The notes under the pieces are model-generated. The model saw only the letters and a program-made list of their open reading frames with translations, ran no database searches and was not told where the DNA came from. Below are positions 41,411 to 51,104 of a stretch of DNA of 64,000 nt, one piece after another (positions within the stretch are counted from its first letter, which is position 1; every line of letters starts with the position of its first letter). This stretch comes from Bacteroidota bacterium (GTDB lineage: Bacteria > Bacteroidota > Bacteroidia > 2-12-FULL-35-15), in contig JAQZBR010000001.1 in assembly GCA_029237775.1 (NCBI GenBank), positions 310,001 through 374,000 on the forward strand, in the 5' to 3' direction. The translations under genes were made by a program, and so were the position numbers.

Positions 41411-42931
41411 ATGAAAAAAGCAGCGCTTATTATATTAGACGGGTGGGGAATTGGTGACGGTTCCTTATCGGATGCAATTACAAATGCGCATACTCCTTTT
41501 GTTGACAGTCTTTATGTTCAATATCCGAACAGTGTCCTCGCCACCTCCGGAGAAGATGTGGGTCTTCCTGCAGGACAAATGGGTAACAGCGAAGTCGGCC
41601 ACCTGAATATAGGTGCCGGAAGAGTCGTATATCAGGATCTCGCGCTCATCAATAAAGCTGTCCGAGAAAAAACCATTGACAATCACCCGGTACTTTTAAA
41701 TGCTCTTGAGCATGCAAGAATAAATAATAAGAATGTACATTTTATCGGACTTGTATCAGAAGGGGGCGTACATTCATCGCAGGCACATTTGCATCGTTTA
41801 TGCGACATGGCGAATGAAAAAGGGTTGAAGAATGTATTTATACACGCTTTCACCGATGGGCGCGATACAGATCCGAAAAGCGGACTTGCATGCATTACCA
41901 ACTTACAGGAGCATCTTAAAAACTCAACAGGTAAAATTGCCAGCGTCATCGGAAGGTATTATGCAATGGACCGGGATAACCGCTGGGAGCGTGTAAAGCT
42001 TGCCTACGATCTACTCGTGCGTGGTGAAGGAAAAGAATCAACCGACATTATCAATTCCATTCATGAATCTTATAATGAGAACATCACTGATGAATTTATA
42101 AAACCCATCGTGCATGTTGATAATACAGGGAAACCATTAGCCACAATTCAGGAAGGTGATGTGGTGATCTGTTTTAATTTCAGAACTGACCGTTGCCGCG
42201 AAATCACCGTTGCGCTGACACAGCATAATATTCCTGAGCAGGGCATGCATGCATTATCGCTACACTACGTAACGATGACTAATTATGATAGTACTTTTAA
42301 AAATGTGCATGTAGTGTATGACAAGAGTGATTTAAGAATGACGATCGGTGAAGTGCTTGAAAAAGCAGGAAAGACGCAGATCAGGATCGCGGAGACGGAG
42401 AAATACCCTCATGTTACATTTTTCTTCTCAGGAGGAAGGGAAACGGAATTTATCGGTGAACGCAGAATTATGGCAGCTTCTCCAAAGGTTCCTACTTATG
42501 ATCTGAAACCGGAAATGAGCGCTTATGAACTCACCGAATCCATAGTACCCGAATTAAAAAACGGAACCGCTGACTTTGTTTGCCTGAATTTTGCAAACGC
42601 TGACATGGTTGGCCACACCGGTGTGTACGAAGCAGTTGTAAAGGCTGTAGAAACGGTTGATCAATGCCTTCAGCAAGTTGTAGAAGCCGGATTGGAAGGA
42701 GGGTATTCATTTGTTATCATTGCTGATCATGGCAATTCAGACTATATGATCAACCCTGACGGCAGCCCGAACACAGCGCACACTGTTAATCCGGTACCAA
42801 TCATCCTGATCGATAAAGATTATAAAAAAATCAGAAAAGGGAAGCTCGCTGACATCGCACCCACAATACTGACACTGATGAATTTAAATATTCCGACTGA
42901 GATGACAGGTGAAGTTCTGGTAAATAATTAA
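41411..42931 (+). CDS. gpmI: 2,3-bisphosphoglycerate-independent phosphoglycerate mutase
   Basis: 506 residues. Glycolysis/gluconeogenesis enzyme interconverting 3- and 2-phosphoglycerate with Mn2+; alkaline-phosphatase superfamily. Signatures: ALIILDGWGIGDG at the N-terminus, catalytic Ser at about residue 60 in GQMGNSEVGHLNIGAGR, HAFTDGRDTDPKSG, GRYYAMDRDNRWERV, and the metal ligands in VIIADHGNSD with NTAHTVNPVP. Length is canonical (~510). It is transcribed two bases after the histidine kinase gene, an odd but tight pairing. Confidence 0.97.
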   Translation: MKKAALIILDGWGIGDGSLSDAITNAHTPFVDSLYVQYPNSVLATSGEDVGLPAGQMGNSEVGHLNIGAGRVVYQDLALINKAVREKTIDNHPVLLNALEHARINNKNVHFIGLVSEGGVHSSQAHLHRLCDMANEKGLKNVFIHAFTDGRDTDPKSGLACITNLQEHLKNSTGKIASVIGRYYAMDRDNRWERVKLAYDLLVRGEGKESTDIINSIHESYNENITDEFIKPIVHVDNTGKPLATIQEGDVVICFNFRTDRCREITVALTQHNIPEQGMHALSLHYVTMTNYDSTFKNVHVVYDKSDLRMTIGEVLEKAGKTQIRIAETEKYPHVTFFFSGGRETEFIGERRIMAASPKVPTYDLKPEMSAYELTESIVPELKNGTADFVCLNFANADMVGHTGVYEAVVKAVETVDQCLQQVVEAGLEGGYSFVIIADHGNSDYMINPDGSPNTAHTVNPVPIILIDKDYKKIRKGKLADIAPTILTLMNLNIPTEMTGEVLVNN

Positions 42932-43044
42932 TTATTCCTTTAGCACGGGGTTAATTTTCTGAATTTTAATTTTACCGAAATTCCAATCTGGCATGCAGCT
43001 GGAACCGTTTTTGAGGTATCCCGGTGAAATTAATTGATTTTATT

Positions 43045-43455
43045 ATGGTATACATTATTGATGATGACAGTGAAGATCTGGAATTAATAAAAACTGCATA
43101 TGATGAAACGAAAGCTTCCGAGGATATAATTGCCTTTGAAGATGGAAGAGATTTTCTTAACTATATCGAATTAAAAGAAAACAGTAAAAAATCTCCTGCA
43201 TATATCCTTACTGACCTGAAAATGCCGGCTTTGGACGGAATACAGATGATCGAGATCTTCCGTTCGAATAATAAGTATAATATCATTCCTGTTGTCATGC
43301 TTTCCACCTCCAATTTAAATTACGACATCGAACGCGCGTATAAATGCGGAGTGAATTGTTTCCTCACCAAACCGGATACCTATAACGGCTGGAAAGCCAC
43401 GGTAGACAAAATAGAGCTGTGGGTAAAACGTTGGTATGAAGCGCATCAGGTGTAA
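43045..43455 (+). CDS. Single-domain response regulator
   Basis: 136 residues from ATG 43045 (MVYIIDDDSEDLELI); GTG at 43024 is the alternative. Receiver fold: acidic pocket IIDDDSED, phospho-acceptor Asp in YILTDLKMPALDGIQ, Ser/Thr in VVMLSTSNLNYD and Lys in FLTKPDTYNG. No output domain. Lies between gpmI and a PAS kinase, likely a partner of one of the kinases here. Confidence 0.9.
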   Translation: MVYIIDDDSEDLELIKTAYDETKASEDIIAFEDGRDFLNYIELKENSKKSPAYILTDLKMPALDGIQMIEIFRSNNKYNIIPVVMLSTSNLNYDIERAYKCGVNCFLTKPDTYNGWKATVDKIELWVKRWYEAHQV

Positions 43456-43530
43456 AAATATTTCTCACTCTGAGGAATTAGGACCACACTTGCTTCAATC
43501 CCTTGATTCGGTCTAAAATTTTTTCAACAA

Positions 43531-43551
43531 TCTCAAAGTACATCTTTGAGA
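43531..43551. other. Inverted repeat downstream of the receiver gene
   Basis: TCTCAAAG and CTTTGAGA are perfect complements around TACAT. No T-run follows, so it may be an operator for the kinase gene downstream, or a weak terminator. Confidence 0.35.
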
Positions 43552-43737
43552 ATTTCCATTTTTCACGGCCCCTAGCAGAAGCTCAGCAAAATCAATACTT
43601 TTAGAGGGCCGGCAGCTTCTAAGGCTCTACCGACCAACGATCGTGGAACATTTGAAAGACGTAACGCATTGATTACGAATGATTATGGCATCATTATAGG
43701 CATTCAGCAGTGCCCCGTTATCAAAGTACCGTCTGCC

Positions 43738-45342
43738 ATGACTACCAAAAAGAAAAACAGTGACACCCTTACCGGAAAATCTAAATCTCTTCCCGGAATT
43801 GATCAGCTTCAGCTTCAGATGTTGCAGGGACTTCCTGCAGCCACATACACCTGCGATTCCAAGGGAAGGATAACATTCTATAACGAAGCCGCTGCTAAGT
43901 TATGGGGCCGTGAGCCTAAGCTTGGTGTGGATCAATGGTGCGGTTCATACAAATCTTACAGGACAGATGGTGCTCCCGTACCATCAGAAACATCTCTGAT
44001 GAGTGTTGTACTGAAAGAAGGACGGGCTGTTACAGGCGAAGAGATAGTTATGGAACGTCCTAACGGTGAACGTTTACATGTGCTTCCACACCCACGCCCA
44101 ATATTTGACAGCAAAGGAAATCTTGTAGCTGCCATCAACACTCTTATCGATATAACCGATCTTAAAAAGGTTGATAATGCTTTGCGTGAGAGCGAAGTTC
44201 GCTTTCGCACAGTTGCAAACACTGCCCCTGTTCTGATCTGGATGTCGGATAAAAACAAAAACTGCACTTTTTTTAACAAAGGCTGGATGGACTTTACCGG
44301 CCGCACTTTTGAAGAAGAGGCCGGAATTGGCTGGGTAAAAGGTTTACATCCAAATGATCTTGAAAAGTGCATGAATATGTACGTCACTTCATTTGAAGCA
44401 CGAAAGAATTTTTATCTTGAATACCGCCTTCGCAGACATGATGGAGAATATCGCTGGATCGCGAGCAGAGGAGAACCAAGATATTTGCCTGATGGGACAT
44501 TTGAAGGTTTCATTGGTTCCTGCACTGACATCAACGATTCAAAAATGAATGCTGCAATCCTTGAAGAAAGAATTGCTGAACGAACAAAAGCTTTGAACGA
44601 GGCAGTCATTCAACTTGAACGCTCCAACCTTGAGCTGGCACAATTCGCATATGTAGTTACACATGATCTGCAGGAGCCGCTTCGTAAAGTAAAAACGTTT
44701 ACCGACAGGCTCATGGTAAAGACCGCCCGTAAGCTTAATGAGGATGAGAACTTATATCTGATGAAGATCAAGAACTCTGCAGACCGCATGTCTGGGCTCA
44801 TCAAAGATGTTTTAAACTATTCGATCCTTACAAGATCTGCTGAACCTTATATACCTACAGACCTTAATTACATTGCGAAACATGTTCTTACGGATTTTGA
44901 ACTTTTGATCACTCAGAAGAAAGCTACAGTTGAACTTGGCGAACTTCCCGTGATTGAAGCTGTGCATCTTCAAATGAATCAGCTGTTCAACAACCTTATT
45001 GGAAACAGCCTGAAGTTCACCTCATCAGAAAAGAAACCGGTGATCAAGATCAGTTCATCGGATGTTTCCGAAGTGGAGAAAACTGCCTACCGTCTTGACC
45101 GCAACAAGCGATATGTAAAAATCAGCTTCGCGGATAACGGTATTGGATTCAACCAGGAATACGCAGAGCAGATCTTTGAGATCTTTCAGCGACTGAATGG
45201 CAATGATGAATATCCGGGAACAGGAATTGGCCTGGCACTTTGTAAAAAGATAATCTCAAATCATCAGGGAACGATCCATGCTGAATCTAGTCCGGGCGTG
45301 GGAGCTACGTTTCATGTTTTACTTCCTAAAAAACAATTCTGA
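43738..45342 (+). CDS. PAS-domain soluble sensor histidine kinase (phytochrome-type HisKA)
   Basis: 534 residues from ATG 43738 (MTTKKKNSDTL); the upstream 23 codons look like leader. Two PAS domains: ~28-145 (QGLPAATYTCDSKGRITFYN) and ~150-280 (RTVANTAPVLIWMSDKN, with the PAC motif YRLRRHDGEYRWIASRGEPR). A coiled-coil linker follows. The HisKA has its acceptor in FAYVVTHDLQEPLRKVKTF, as in phytochrome-like kinases. HATPase: QLFNNLIGNSLKFTSSEKKP and ADNGIGFNQEYAEQIFEIF. No membrane segment, so it senses an internal cue. The cognate receiver may be the one at 43045. Confidence 0.93.
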   Translation: MTTKKKNSDTLTGKSKSLPGIDQLQLQMLQGLPAATYTCDSKGRITFYNEAAAKLWGREPKLGVDQWCGSYKSYRTDGAPVPSETSLMSVVLKEGRAVTGEEIVMERPNGERLHVLPHPRPIFDSKGNLVAAINTLIDITDLKKVDNALRESEVRFRTVANTAPVLIWMSDKNKNCTFFNKGWMDFTGRTFEEEAGIGWVKGLHPNDLEKCMNMYVTSFEARKNFYLEYRLRRHDGEYRWIASRGEPRYLPDGTFEGFIGSCTDINDSKMNAAILEERIAERTKALNEAVIQLERSNLELAQFAYVVTHDLQEPLRKVKTFTDRLMVKTARKLNEDENLYLMKIKNSADRMSGLIKDVLNYSILTRSAEPYIPTDLNYIAKHVLTDFELLITQKKATVELGELPVIEAVHLQMNQLFNNLIGNSLKFTSSEKKPVIKISSSDVSEVEKTAYRLDRNKRYVKISFADNGIGFNQEYAEQIFEIFQRLNGNDEYPGTGIGLALCKKIISNHQGTIHAESSPGVGATFHVLLPKKQF

Positions 45343-46614
45343 TTACCTGAGAATTTGTAAGCGGTGAGAATCCAGCTTTATAAAAATAAAAAGCAGGACG
45401 GTGAATGACCATAACGATGATCCTCCATAGCTGAAAAATGGAAGTGGGATACCAATAACGGGTGCTAAACCTATTGTCATACCCACATTGATGGTTAGAT
45501 GAAAAAACAACACCGAGGCTACACCATATCCATAGATCCTGCTGAAAGGAGATCTTTGCCGCTCGGACATAAAAACAATCCTGATTATTAGAGTCAGCTG
45601 AAGAATTATTACAATGGAGCTCCCGACAAAACCCCACTCCTCTCCTACTGTACAAAAAATAAAGTCAGTGTCCTGCTCAGGGACGAAATCATATTTTGTT
45701 TGGGTGCCCTGCAAATAACCTTTTCCTAAAAAACCTCCGGAACCAATAGCGATCTTTGCCTGATTAACATTATATCCTTCTTTCTTCAGATCCACAGTTC
45801 CCCTTCCAAGCAATACATCAATACGGATCTTCTGATGCGGTTCAAGATGCTCATAAACACTGCTCGTTCCTTTTACCATTCCACAGGCAACAATACCAAT
45901 CAATGCCACGGCAAAAAGATTGGTGCGGCTTCTTTTTATGAATAAAAGTGAAACCGCACAAAGCACCCCGATGATCCCGAATAAAAAGATATTGTTTACA
46001 AGGAGTGCAAGTATGAAAAGAATAGCCGCAAGAAAGCCCAGCAATAAATAGTTTACAGACAATCCTTCACGGTACAACGTAAAAATAAAAGCAACAAACA
46101 CTATCGCGAGGCCTGTTTCATCCTGCAGCTTCATAATGATGATCATCGGAACGCCTAGCATCAAAAGGGTAACAAAGGTGTTTTTGTAATCCGCGATCTT
46201 GATATTCTGATTACTCAGAAATTTGGCTATTGCAAGATTGGTTGCAAACTTCATGAACTCGGCCGGCTGCAAGCCGAAATCACCGAAGCGAAACCATGAG
46301 CGGCTCCCTTTCACTTCGCGCCCTAAAAAAGGCACAGCTATGATGAGCACCATAAAAATCCCATAGACGACATACGCGAATGCGGTATAAAAACTTTCGT
46401 CAATTATCAGGATGATCAATGCAAGAATGAAGGATGTACCGATCCAGATCATTTGCTTACCATATTTCTGACTGATGTCGGTGATCACATAATGCTCTTC
46501 ATTATATACTGCCGCATAGATATTTGCCCAGCCCATGAAAACGAGAATGACATAGATCATTACCGTGATCCAGTCTACATTGTAAAATATGCTCTCGCTT
46601 TTATTCTCTCTCAA
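45343..46614 (-). CDS. rodA: Rod-shape peptidoglycan glycosyltransferase RodA
   Basis: 423 residues with about ten membrane helices, SEDS family. Works with PBP2 in sidewall peptidoglycan synthesis. Signatures: FRFGDFGLQPAEFMKFATNL (the SEDS loop), KEGYNVNQAKIAIGSGGFLG, TDFIFCTVGEEWGFVGS and GIPLPFFSYGGSSLW near the C-terminus. The N-terminus needs TTG 46614 (MRENKSESIFYNVDW); the next ATG lies within the first helix. It is the last gene of the purH-mre operon and converges with the PAS kinase; their stops touch. Confidence 0.96.
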   Translation of the reverse strand: MRENKSESIFYNVDWITVMIYVILVFMGWANIYAAVYNEEHYVITDISQKYGKQMIWIGTSFILALIILIIDESFYTAFAYVVYGIFMVLIIAVPFLGREVKGSRSWFRFGDFGLQPAEFMKFATNLAIAKFLSNQNIKIADYKNTFVTLLMLGVPMIIIMKLQDETGLAIVFVAFIFTLYREGLSVNYLLLGFLAAILFILALLVNNIFLFGIIGVLCAVSLLFIKRSRTNLFAVALIGIVACGMVKGTSSVYEHLEPHQKIRIDVLLGRGTVDLKKEGYNVNQAKIAIGSGGFLGKGYLQGTQTKYDFVPEQDTDFIFCTVGEEWGFVGSSIVIILQLTLIIRIVFMSERQRSPFSRIYGYGVASVLFFHLTINVGMTIGLAPVIGIPLPFFSYGGSSLWSFTVLLFIFIKLDSHRLQILR

Positions 46615-46647
46615 CTTTTAGAATTTTGAACTTTACTAAATTTTCTT

Positions 46648-48507
46648 CTAACGGTTTGTTGTTGGAACCAAATTAAGCTTACGGATCAGATCAGCCTCAA
46701 GCATACGCTTTTCAAGATCCGGACGCGTAATCTTTCCTTTTAAATATTTTTCCATCATAAGACGTGCTATCGGACCGGCATAGGTTGCGCCCCATCCTCC
46801 ATTTTCAATTAAGATGGCTATTGCGATCTTTGGATTATCCTTTGGTCCGAAACAAACGAATACAGAGTGATCTTTCCCCGGATTTTGTGCTGTTCCGGTT
46901 TTTGCACAGTATGGAATCCCTTCTATCTTTAGAGATGCTGCGGTTCCACCTTCAACAGCCTTGGCCATACCATCGATCACGGCATTATAAATTGCTGTGT
47001 CTTTGATCTCCGTATAATGTTTTACCTTGAAGCGGTCAAGGATCGTATCATTCGGATTTCCATCGATCGCTTTTACAATGTGTGGTGTATAGTACCAGCC
47101 TTTATTAGCAATGATAGCAACCACGTTCGCATTTTGCAAAGGAGTAATACCAAGCTCATTCTGACCGATCCCAAGTGAGATCACAGTACTTGCTTTCCAG
47201 GAGCCTTTTCCGAAAATTTTGTCATAATACTTTATACTCGGAACATTGCCGCGCAGCTCATTTGCAAGATCCGATCCGGTCTTAGTCCCAAGACAAAAGC
47301 TTGTTGCAAGACTCCGCCAGTTACCATATGCTTTATAAACATTATTATATTTTTTGTCTTCGATCACGCTCTTGAAGACATACGAAAAGTAGGAATTACA
47401 TGAAGTACCGATTGCTCCCACAAGGTCCATAGGCGAGGGATGAGGATGACATTTCGGTCGGCCTCCGAGTGGAGGAAAACCGCGCGCACAAGGGTAACGG
47501 GTGGTTGGTGTTAGTACATGTTCATTCATCCCGATCAATGCCATAACCAGCTTAAAGGTAGAACCGGGAGGGTAGGATGCCATGGTTGAACGGTTAAACA
47601 AGGGTTTACCTATACTATCCAATGAAAGCATTGCAAAATTTTTATTACGCGAGCGCCCGACCAATAGATTGGGATCATAAGTTGGACTTGTAACGATCGC
47701 CAAAATTTCACCCGTACTCGGATCCAATGCGACAACACTACCTATCTTATTCTGCATAAGTTGCTCCGCATACAGCTGAAGATCCGCATCCAGAGAGGTA
47801 GTCAAAGGTTTTCCCGGAACGGCAATTGAATCGTACATTCCGTTCATATAGCTTCCCTTTTCACGATTGTGAACATCCACCATCATGATGTGCATTCCTT
47901 TTTTTCCTCTCAACACTTTTTCGTAGGTCTTCTCGATTCCGCTAATGCCGAGGTAATCGCCTTCATTGTAATAAGGATTTTTCTCTGTGGTGGTTTTATC
48001 GGCCTCACCGATATAACCAAGCATGTGAGCAGCTATCTTATAAGGATATTTTCTAAGCGTTCTTGATTGCACCGTAAAACCTCTGTATCTGTAAAGCCTT
48101 TCCTGGATAGATGCATAATCTTTTGGCGACAGTTGCTTTTCAAACACCGATTCTTTCCTTGGGGAATTTGGCGCCTGCACAGCCTTCTTCATCTTTTTAA
48201 GAAACGTTTCCTTTGTGATTCCCATTAGCTCACAAAACCCGGCAGTATCAAAGTCGGTCTTACTGATATTTTTTGGAAGCACCATCAGATCGTATGCAGC
48301 TTCATTGTAAACCAAGAGCTTGTTGTTCCTGTCATAAATATAACCACGCACAGGAAATTCGGTCTTATATCTGAAGGCCTGGTTATTCGCATCGAGCTTA
48401 TAGCTGTCGTCAATCACCTGAATATAAAACAAACGGGCAATGAACATTAGTCCTACGAGAACAAACACACCAATGATCAGAAATTTTCTATCACCCAGCT
48501 GATTCAT
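46648..48507 (-). CDS. mrdA: Penicillin-binding protein 2
   Basis: 619 residues. One N-terminal helix (FLIIGVFVLVGLMFIARLFY), then the PBP dimerisation domain (~55-225), and a transpeptidase domain with the active-site tetrad S-T-F-K at about residue 316 (YPPGSTFKLVMA), SCN in GTSCNSYFS and KTG at about residue 535 (CAKTGTAQNPGKD). It cross-links sidewall peptidoglycan together with RodA. The start overlaps the mreD stop by one base (TAATG), so expression is coupled. Confidence 0.96.
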   Translation of the reverse strand: MNQLGDRKFLIIGVFVLVGLMFIARLFYIQVIDDSYKLDANNQAFRYKTEFPVRGYIYDRNNKLLVYNEAAYDLMVLPKNISKTDFDTAGFCELMGITKETFLKKMKKAVQAPNSPRKESVFEKQLSPKDYASIQERLYRYRGFTVQSRTLRKYPYKIAAHMLGYIGEADKTTTEKNPYYNEGDYLGISGIEKTYEKVLRGKKGMHIMMVDVHNREKGSYMNGMYDSIAVPGKPLTTSLDADLQLYAEQLMQNKIGSVVALDPSTGEILAIVTSPTYDPNLLVGRSRNKNFAMLSLDSIGKPLFNRSTMASYPPGSTFKLVMALIGMNEHVLTPTTRYPCARGFPPLGGRPKCHPHPSPMDLVGAIGTSCNSYFSYVFKSVIEDKKYNNVYKAYGNWRSLATSFCLGTKTGSDLANELRGNVPSIKYYDKIFGKGSWKASTVISLGIGQNELGITPLQNANVVAIIANKGWYYTPHIVKAIDGNPNDTILDRFKVKHYTEIKDTAIYNAVIDGMAKAVEGGTAASLKIEGIPYCAKTGTAQNPGKDHSVFVCFGPKDNPKIAIAILIENGGWGATYAGPIARLMMEKYLKGKITRPDLEKRMLEADLIRKLNLVPTTNR

Positions 48508-49025
48508 TATTCCTGCTCCTTCTTACGGTTAAATAAAAACTGAATCACTACAATAAGTAATAATGTTGCGAGCGAACTTATGATGACTCTTAATAAAGTA
48601 GAAAAGAACTCGGAGAAACGAAAGATCTCCAGATAGAATAGTACCAGATGATGCGATACTACAAGGATCGCAGAATATGAAAGAAACCACGGTATTCCGA
48701 GATACTGAATGGTTGGTTGAGTACCCGATTCATAACCATCACGCGGTGAAAACAATTTAAGAATCCCCGGACGCATATAAGCCATTACTACACAGGCAGC
48801 CGCATGAAGTCCGGCCGTATCATAAAACATATCGATGGTAAGACCCAGAATAAATCCGATGAAAAGAATAGCCCATTTTGGAGTTTCAAATGGAAGTATG
48901 ATAAGGAAGAGTGTGTAAATAAACGGATTAATAAATCTCCCCAGCTCAATATTTTTAATGATGAGCACCTGCACCAGAACAAGTGCAACAAATCGAAATA
49001 TATTTCTGAGTAATTCGGTGATCAC
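48507..49025 (-). CDS. mreD: Rod-shape-determining protein MreD
   Basis: 172 residues, mostly hydrophobic with about five to six helices (FVALVLVQVLIIKNI, FIYTLFLIILPFETPKWAIL, IGFILGLTIDMFYDTAGLH). Start is GTG 49025. MreD is weakly conserved at sequence level; identity rests on the helix pattern, the FxxGxxxDxxY-type segment and the position between mreC and mrdA. It forms part of the elongasome membrane complex. Confidence 0.9.
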   Translation of the reverse strand: MITELLRNIFRFVALVLVQVLIIKNIELGRFINPFIYTLFLIILPFETPKWAILFIGFILGLTIDMFYDTAGLHAAACVVMAYMRPGILKLFSPRDGYESGTQPTIQYLGIPWFLSYSAILVVSHHLVLFYLEIFRFSEFFSTLLRVIISSLATLLLIVVIQFLFNRKKEQE

Positions 49026-49043
49026 CTTATTGTATTTTTATGT

Positions 49044-49883
49044 TTATTCTTTAGAATCTGCTTCTGACTTTGTTTCGAGCTGTTCCTGCTCATTCTTCAT
49101 CATGTTATTCACAATGTAAACATGGGTAAGCTTTTTAAAATCTGTAAGAAGCCTCACCCTTACTGTATAAAAATATTCACCGGATTTACGTTCCCATGAA
49201 TCAACAACTCCGATCTTAATATTTTCCGGAAAAGTAAGGGAGTATGCACTTGTTACAATTGTATCGCCTTTTACAAGCCTAACGTGAGTAGGAATATCAC
49301 TTAATGTCACGTATTCAAAATTAGCACCGTCCCATGTTAAAGGCCCGTAGGAACCATCCTTCTTGATCTTCGCACTTACGATCGTACGGCTATGAAGCAT
49401 TGACATAACCGTACAAAAGTTTTCGGAAATATCCTTCACCTGTCCAACAATTCCTGTATTTGTTATCACCGCCATATCTTTAGTGATACCGTGCTTGGAA
49501 CCTTTATCAAGAGTAAGAAAGTTATTTCTTCTGTTAGTTGAATTGTTCACCACCTTAGCGCTGGTGTAGGTATATTTCTGGTGGAGGGAAGTGTCGTTCA
49601 TCACATGCTTGTCGTTAACAACCAATGAATACGACTCCAGTAATCTGGACCTGAGCTCAGCATTTTCCTGCGCCAGGCCTTCATTAACATCCTTCAGGTA
49701 AAAATAATCTTTTACGCCTCTTGATGTTTCAAGAACATTTGCAGAAAGCTTGTTTGAAGAATTAACGAAAGTAGCGTGCTGGTAATAATTATTCTGAACA
49801 ACGAGGTAAAGACAAAAACCTTCTAACAAAAGGAAAACAAAAAAGAAATAATGTTTCCAGATGAAGAGAAGTAAATTACGCAT
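49044..49883 (-). CDS. mreC: Rod-shape-determining protein MreC
   Basis: 279 residues: one N-terminal membrane helix (YFFFVFLLLEGFCLYLVV), a coiled-coil (~65-85, EGLAQENAELRSRLLES) and periplasmic beta-barrel domains with FLTLDKGSKHGITKDMAVI, GIVGQVKDISENFCTVM and TIVTSAYSLTFPENIKIGVV. It scaffolds PBP2/RodA in the elongasome. The tail is Glu/Lys/Asp-rich (EQLETKSEADSKE). Follows mreB after an 88-base gap holding a long hairpin. Confidence 0.94.
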   Translation of the reverse strand: MRNLLLFIWKHYFFFVFLLLEGFCLYLVVQNNYYQHATFVNSSNKLSANVLETSRGVKDYFYLKDVNEGLAQENAELRSRLLESYSLVVNDKHVMNDTSLHQKYTYTSAKVVNNSTNRRNNFLTLDKGSKHGITKDMAVITNTGIVGQVKDISENFCTVMSMLHSRTIVSAKIKKDGSYGPLTWDGANFEYVTLSDIPTHVRLVKGDTIVTSAYSLTFPENIKIGVVDSWERKSGEYFYTVRVRLLTDFKKLTHVYIVNNMMKNEQEQLETKSEADSKE

Positions 49884-49918
49884 CGATACAATTAGAGAAT
49901 TGGTGAGGGTTAAATTTA

Positions 49919-49966
49919 GAATTCCAAATTCCAGATTTCAAATTTGAAATTCGGAATCTGAAATTC
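49919..49966. repeat. Long imperfect hairpin between mreB and mreC
   Basis: Two 21-base arms pair at 17 of 21 positions around AAATTT; the centre ATTTCAAATTTGAAAT is a perfect 16-base palindrome. Just upstream is the repeat word ATTAGAGAATTGGTGAGGG. It lies inside the operon, so it could affect mRNA stability or attenuation. Confidence 0.7.
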
Positions 49967-49971
49967 AAAAA

Positions 49972-50994
49972 TTATTTCATCAGGAACGGGAACTTATCTA
50001 CATTCTTCAAAGCAATTCCGGTCCCACGGGCAACGGCACGAAGAGGATCTTCTGCGATATGCACCGGTAATTTTGTTTTTAATGAGATACGTTTGTCAAG
50101 TCCGCGAAGCATGGAACCACCGCCTGCTAAATAAATACCTGTTCTGAAGATATCGGCTGATAACTCAGGAGGTGTCATTTCAAGTGCATTCAGGATCGCT
50201 TCTTCAACTTTGGAAATTGATTTATCAAGTGCATGTGCGATCTCCACATAAGAAACATAGATCTCTTTCGGAATTCCTGTCATCAGATCTCGTCCGTGAA
50301 CCGCATAATCAGGCGGAGGATTATCAATCTCGGTCATTGCTGCACCAACTTCAATCTTTACACGCTCTGCTGAACGCTCACCGATCAGGATGTTATGCTG
50401 TCTGCGCATGTACTCTTCAATGTTCGAAGTGAATTCATCACCTGCAATACGAATAGATTTATCACAAACAATACCTCCAAGGGCAATTACCGCGATCTCG
50501 CTTGTACCACCACCAATGTCAATGATCATATTTCCCATTGGCTCCTCCACATCAATGCCGATACCGATCGCAGCAGCCATTGGCTCATGGATCAGGTACA
50601 CTTCTTTTCCACCTGCATGTTCAGCACTATCGCGAACCGCACGTTTCTCAACCTCCGTGATCCCTGAAGGAATACAGATAACCATTTTTAAAGATGGCTG
50701 AAATAATTTTCTTCCCGGGTTGATCATCTTGATCATACCGCGGATCATATGCTCTGCAGCATGGAAATCCGCAATAACTCCGTCTTTCAGTGGACGAATA
50801 GTCTTTATATTCTCGTGCGTTTTGCCGTGCATCTGCATCGCCTGCTTTCCAACCGCGATGACACGCCCGGTCATACGATCAACTGCAACGATACTTGGCT
50901 CGTCAACCACTACTTTATCGTTATGGATGATCAGCGTGTTTGCTGTCCCCAAATCGATCGCAATTTCCTGTGTCAAAAAGTTAAATAAACCCAT
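49972..50994 (-). CDS. mreB: Rod-shape-determining actin-like protein MreB
   Basis: 340 residues, cytoplasmic actin-fold ATPase that guides the elongasome. Signatures: EIAIDLGTANTLIIHNDKV (phosphate 1), MIDIGGGTSEIAVIALGGI (phosphate 2 region), MAAAIGIGIDVEEPMGNM and GIYLAGGGSMLRGLDKRIS (adenosine). The short N-terminus MGLFNFLTQ may form the amphipathic membrane-binding helix. It begins 110 bases after purH, in a gap carrying two hairpins made of the same short words as the mreB-mreC gap. Confidence 0.97.
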   Translation of the reverse strand: MGLFNFLTQEIAIDLGTANTLIIHNDKVVVDEPSIVAVDRMTGRVIAVGKQAMQMHGKTHENIKTIRPLKDGVIADFHAAEHMIRGMIKMINPGRKLFQPSLKMVICIPSGITEVEKRAVRDSAEHAGGKEVYLIHEPMAAAIGIGIDVEEPMGNMIIDIGGGTSEIAVIALGGIVCDKSIRIAGDEFTSNIEEYMRRQHNILIGERSAERVKIEVGAAMTEIDNPPPDYAVHGRDLMTGIPKEIYVSYVEIAHALDKSISKVEEAILNALEMTPPELSADIFRTGIYLAGGGSMLRGLDKRISLKTKLPVHIAEDPLRAVARGTGIALKNVDKFPFLMK

Positions 50995-51013
50995 ATTCGA
51001 TTTTTAGATTTAG

Positions 51014-51045
51014 GATTCGGAAATTTAGGATTTGAATTTCGAATC
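51014..51045. repeat. Hairpin between purH and mreB
   Basis: GATTCGGAAATT pairs with AATTTCGAATC with one bulge, around TAGGATTTG. It shares words (GATTC, AATTT, GGATTT) with the hairpin at 49919-49966. Confidence 0.55.
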
Positions 51046-51063
51046 ACAATTTATTTCTTGGTA

Positions 51064-51101
51064 TTAAGGAAATCCTCAATAATAAAATCCTCAATCCTTA
51101 A
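51064..51101. repeat. Second hairpin/direct repeat between purH and mreB
   Basis: TTAAGGA and TCCTTAA face each other and enclose two direct copies of AATCCTCAAT (51071-51080 and 51086-51095). It begins right after the purH stop. Confidence 0.5.
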
Positions 51102-51104
51102 TCA

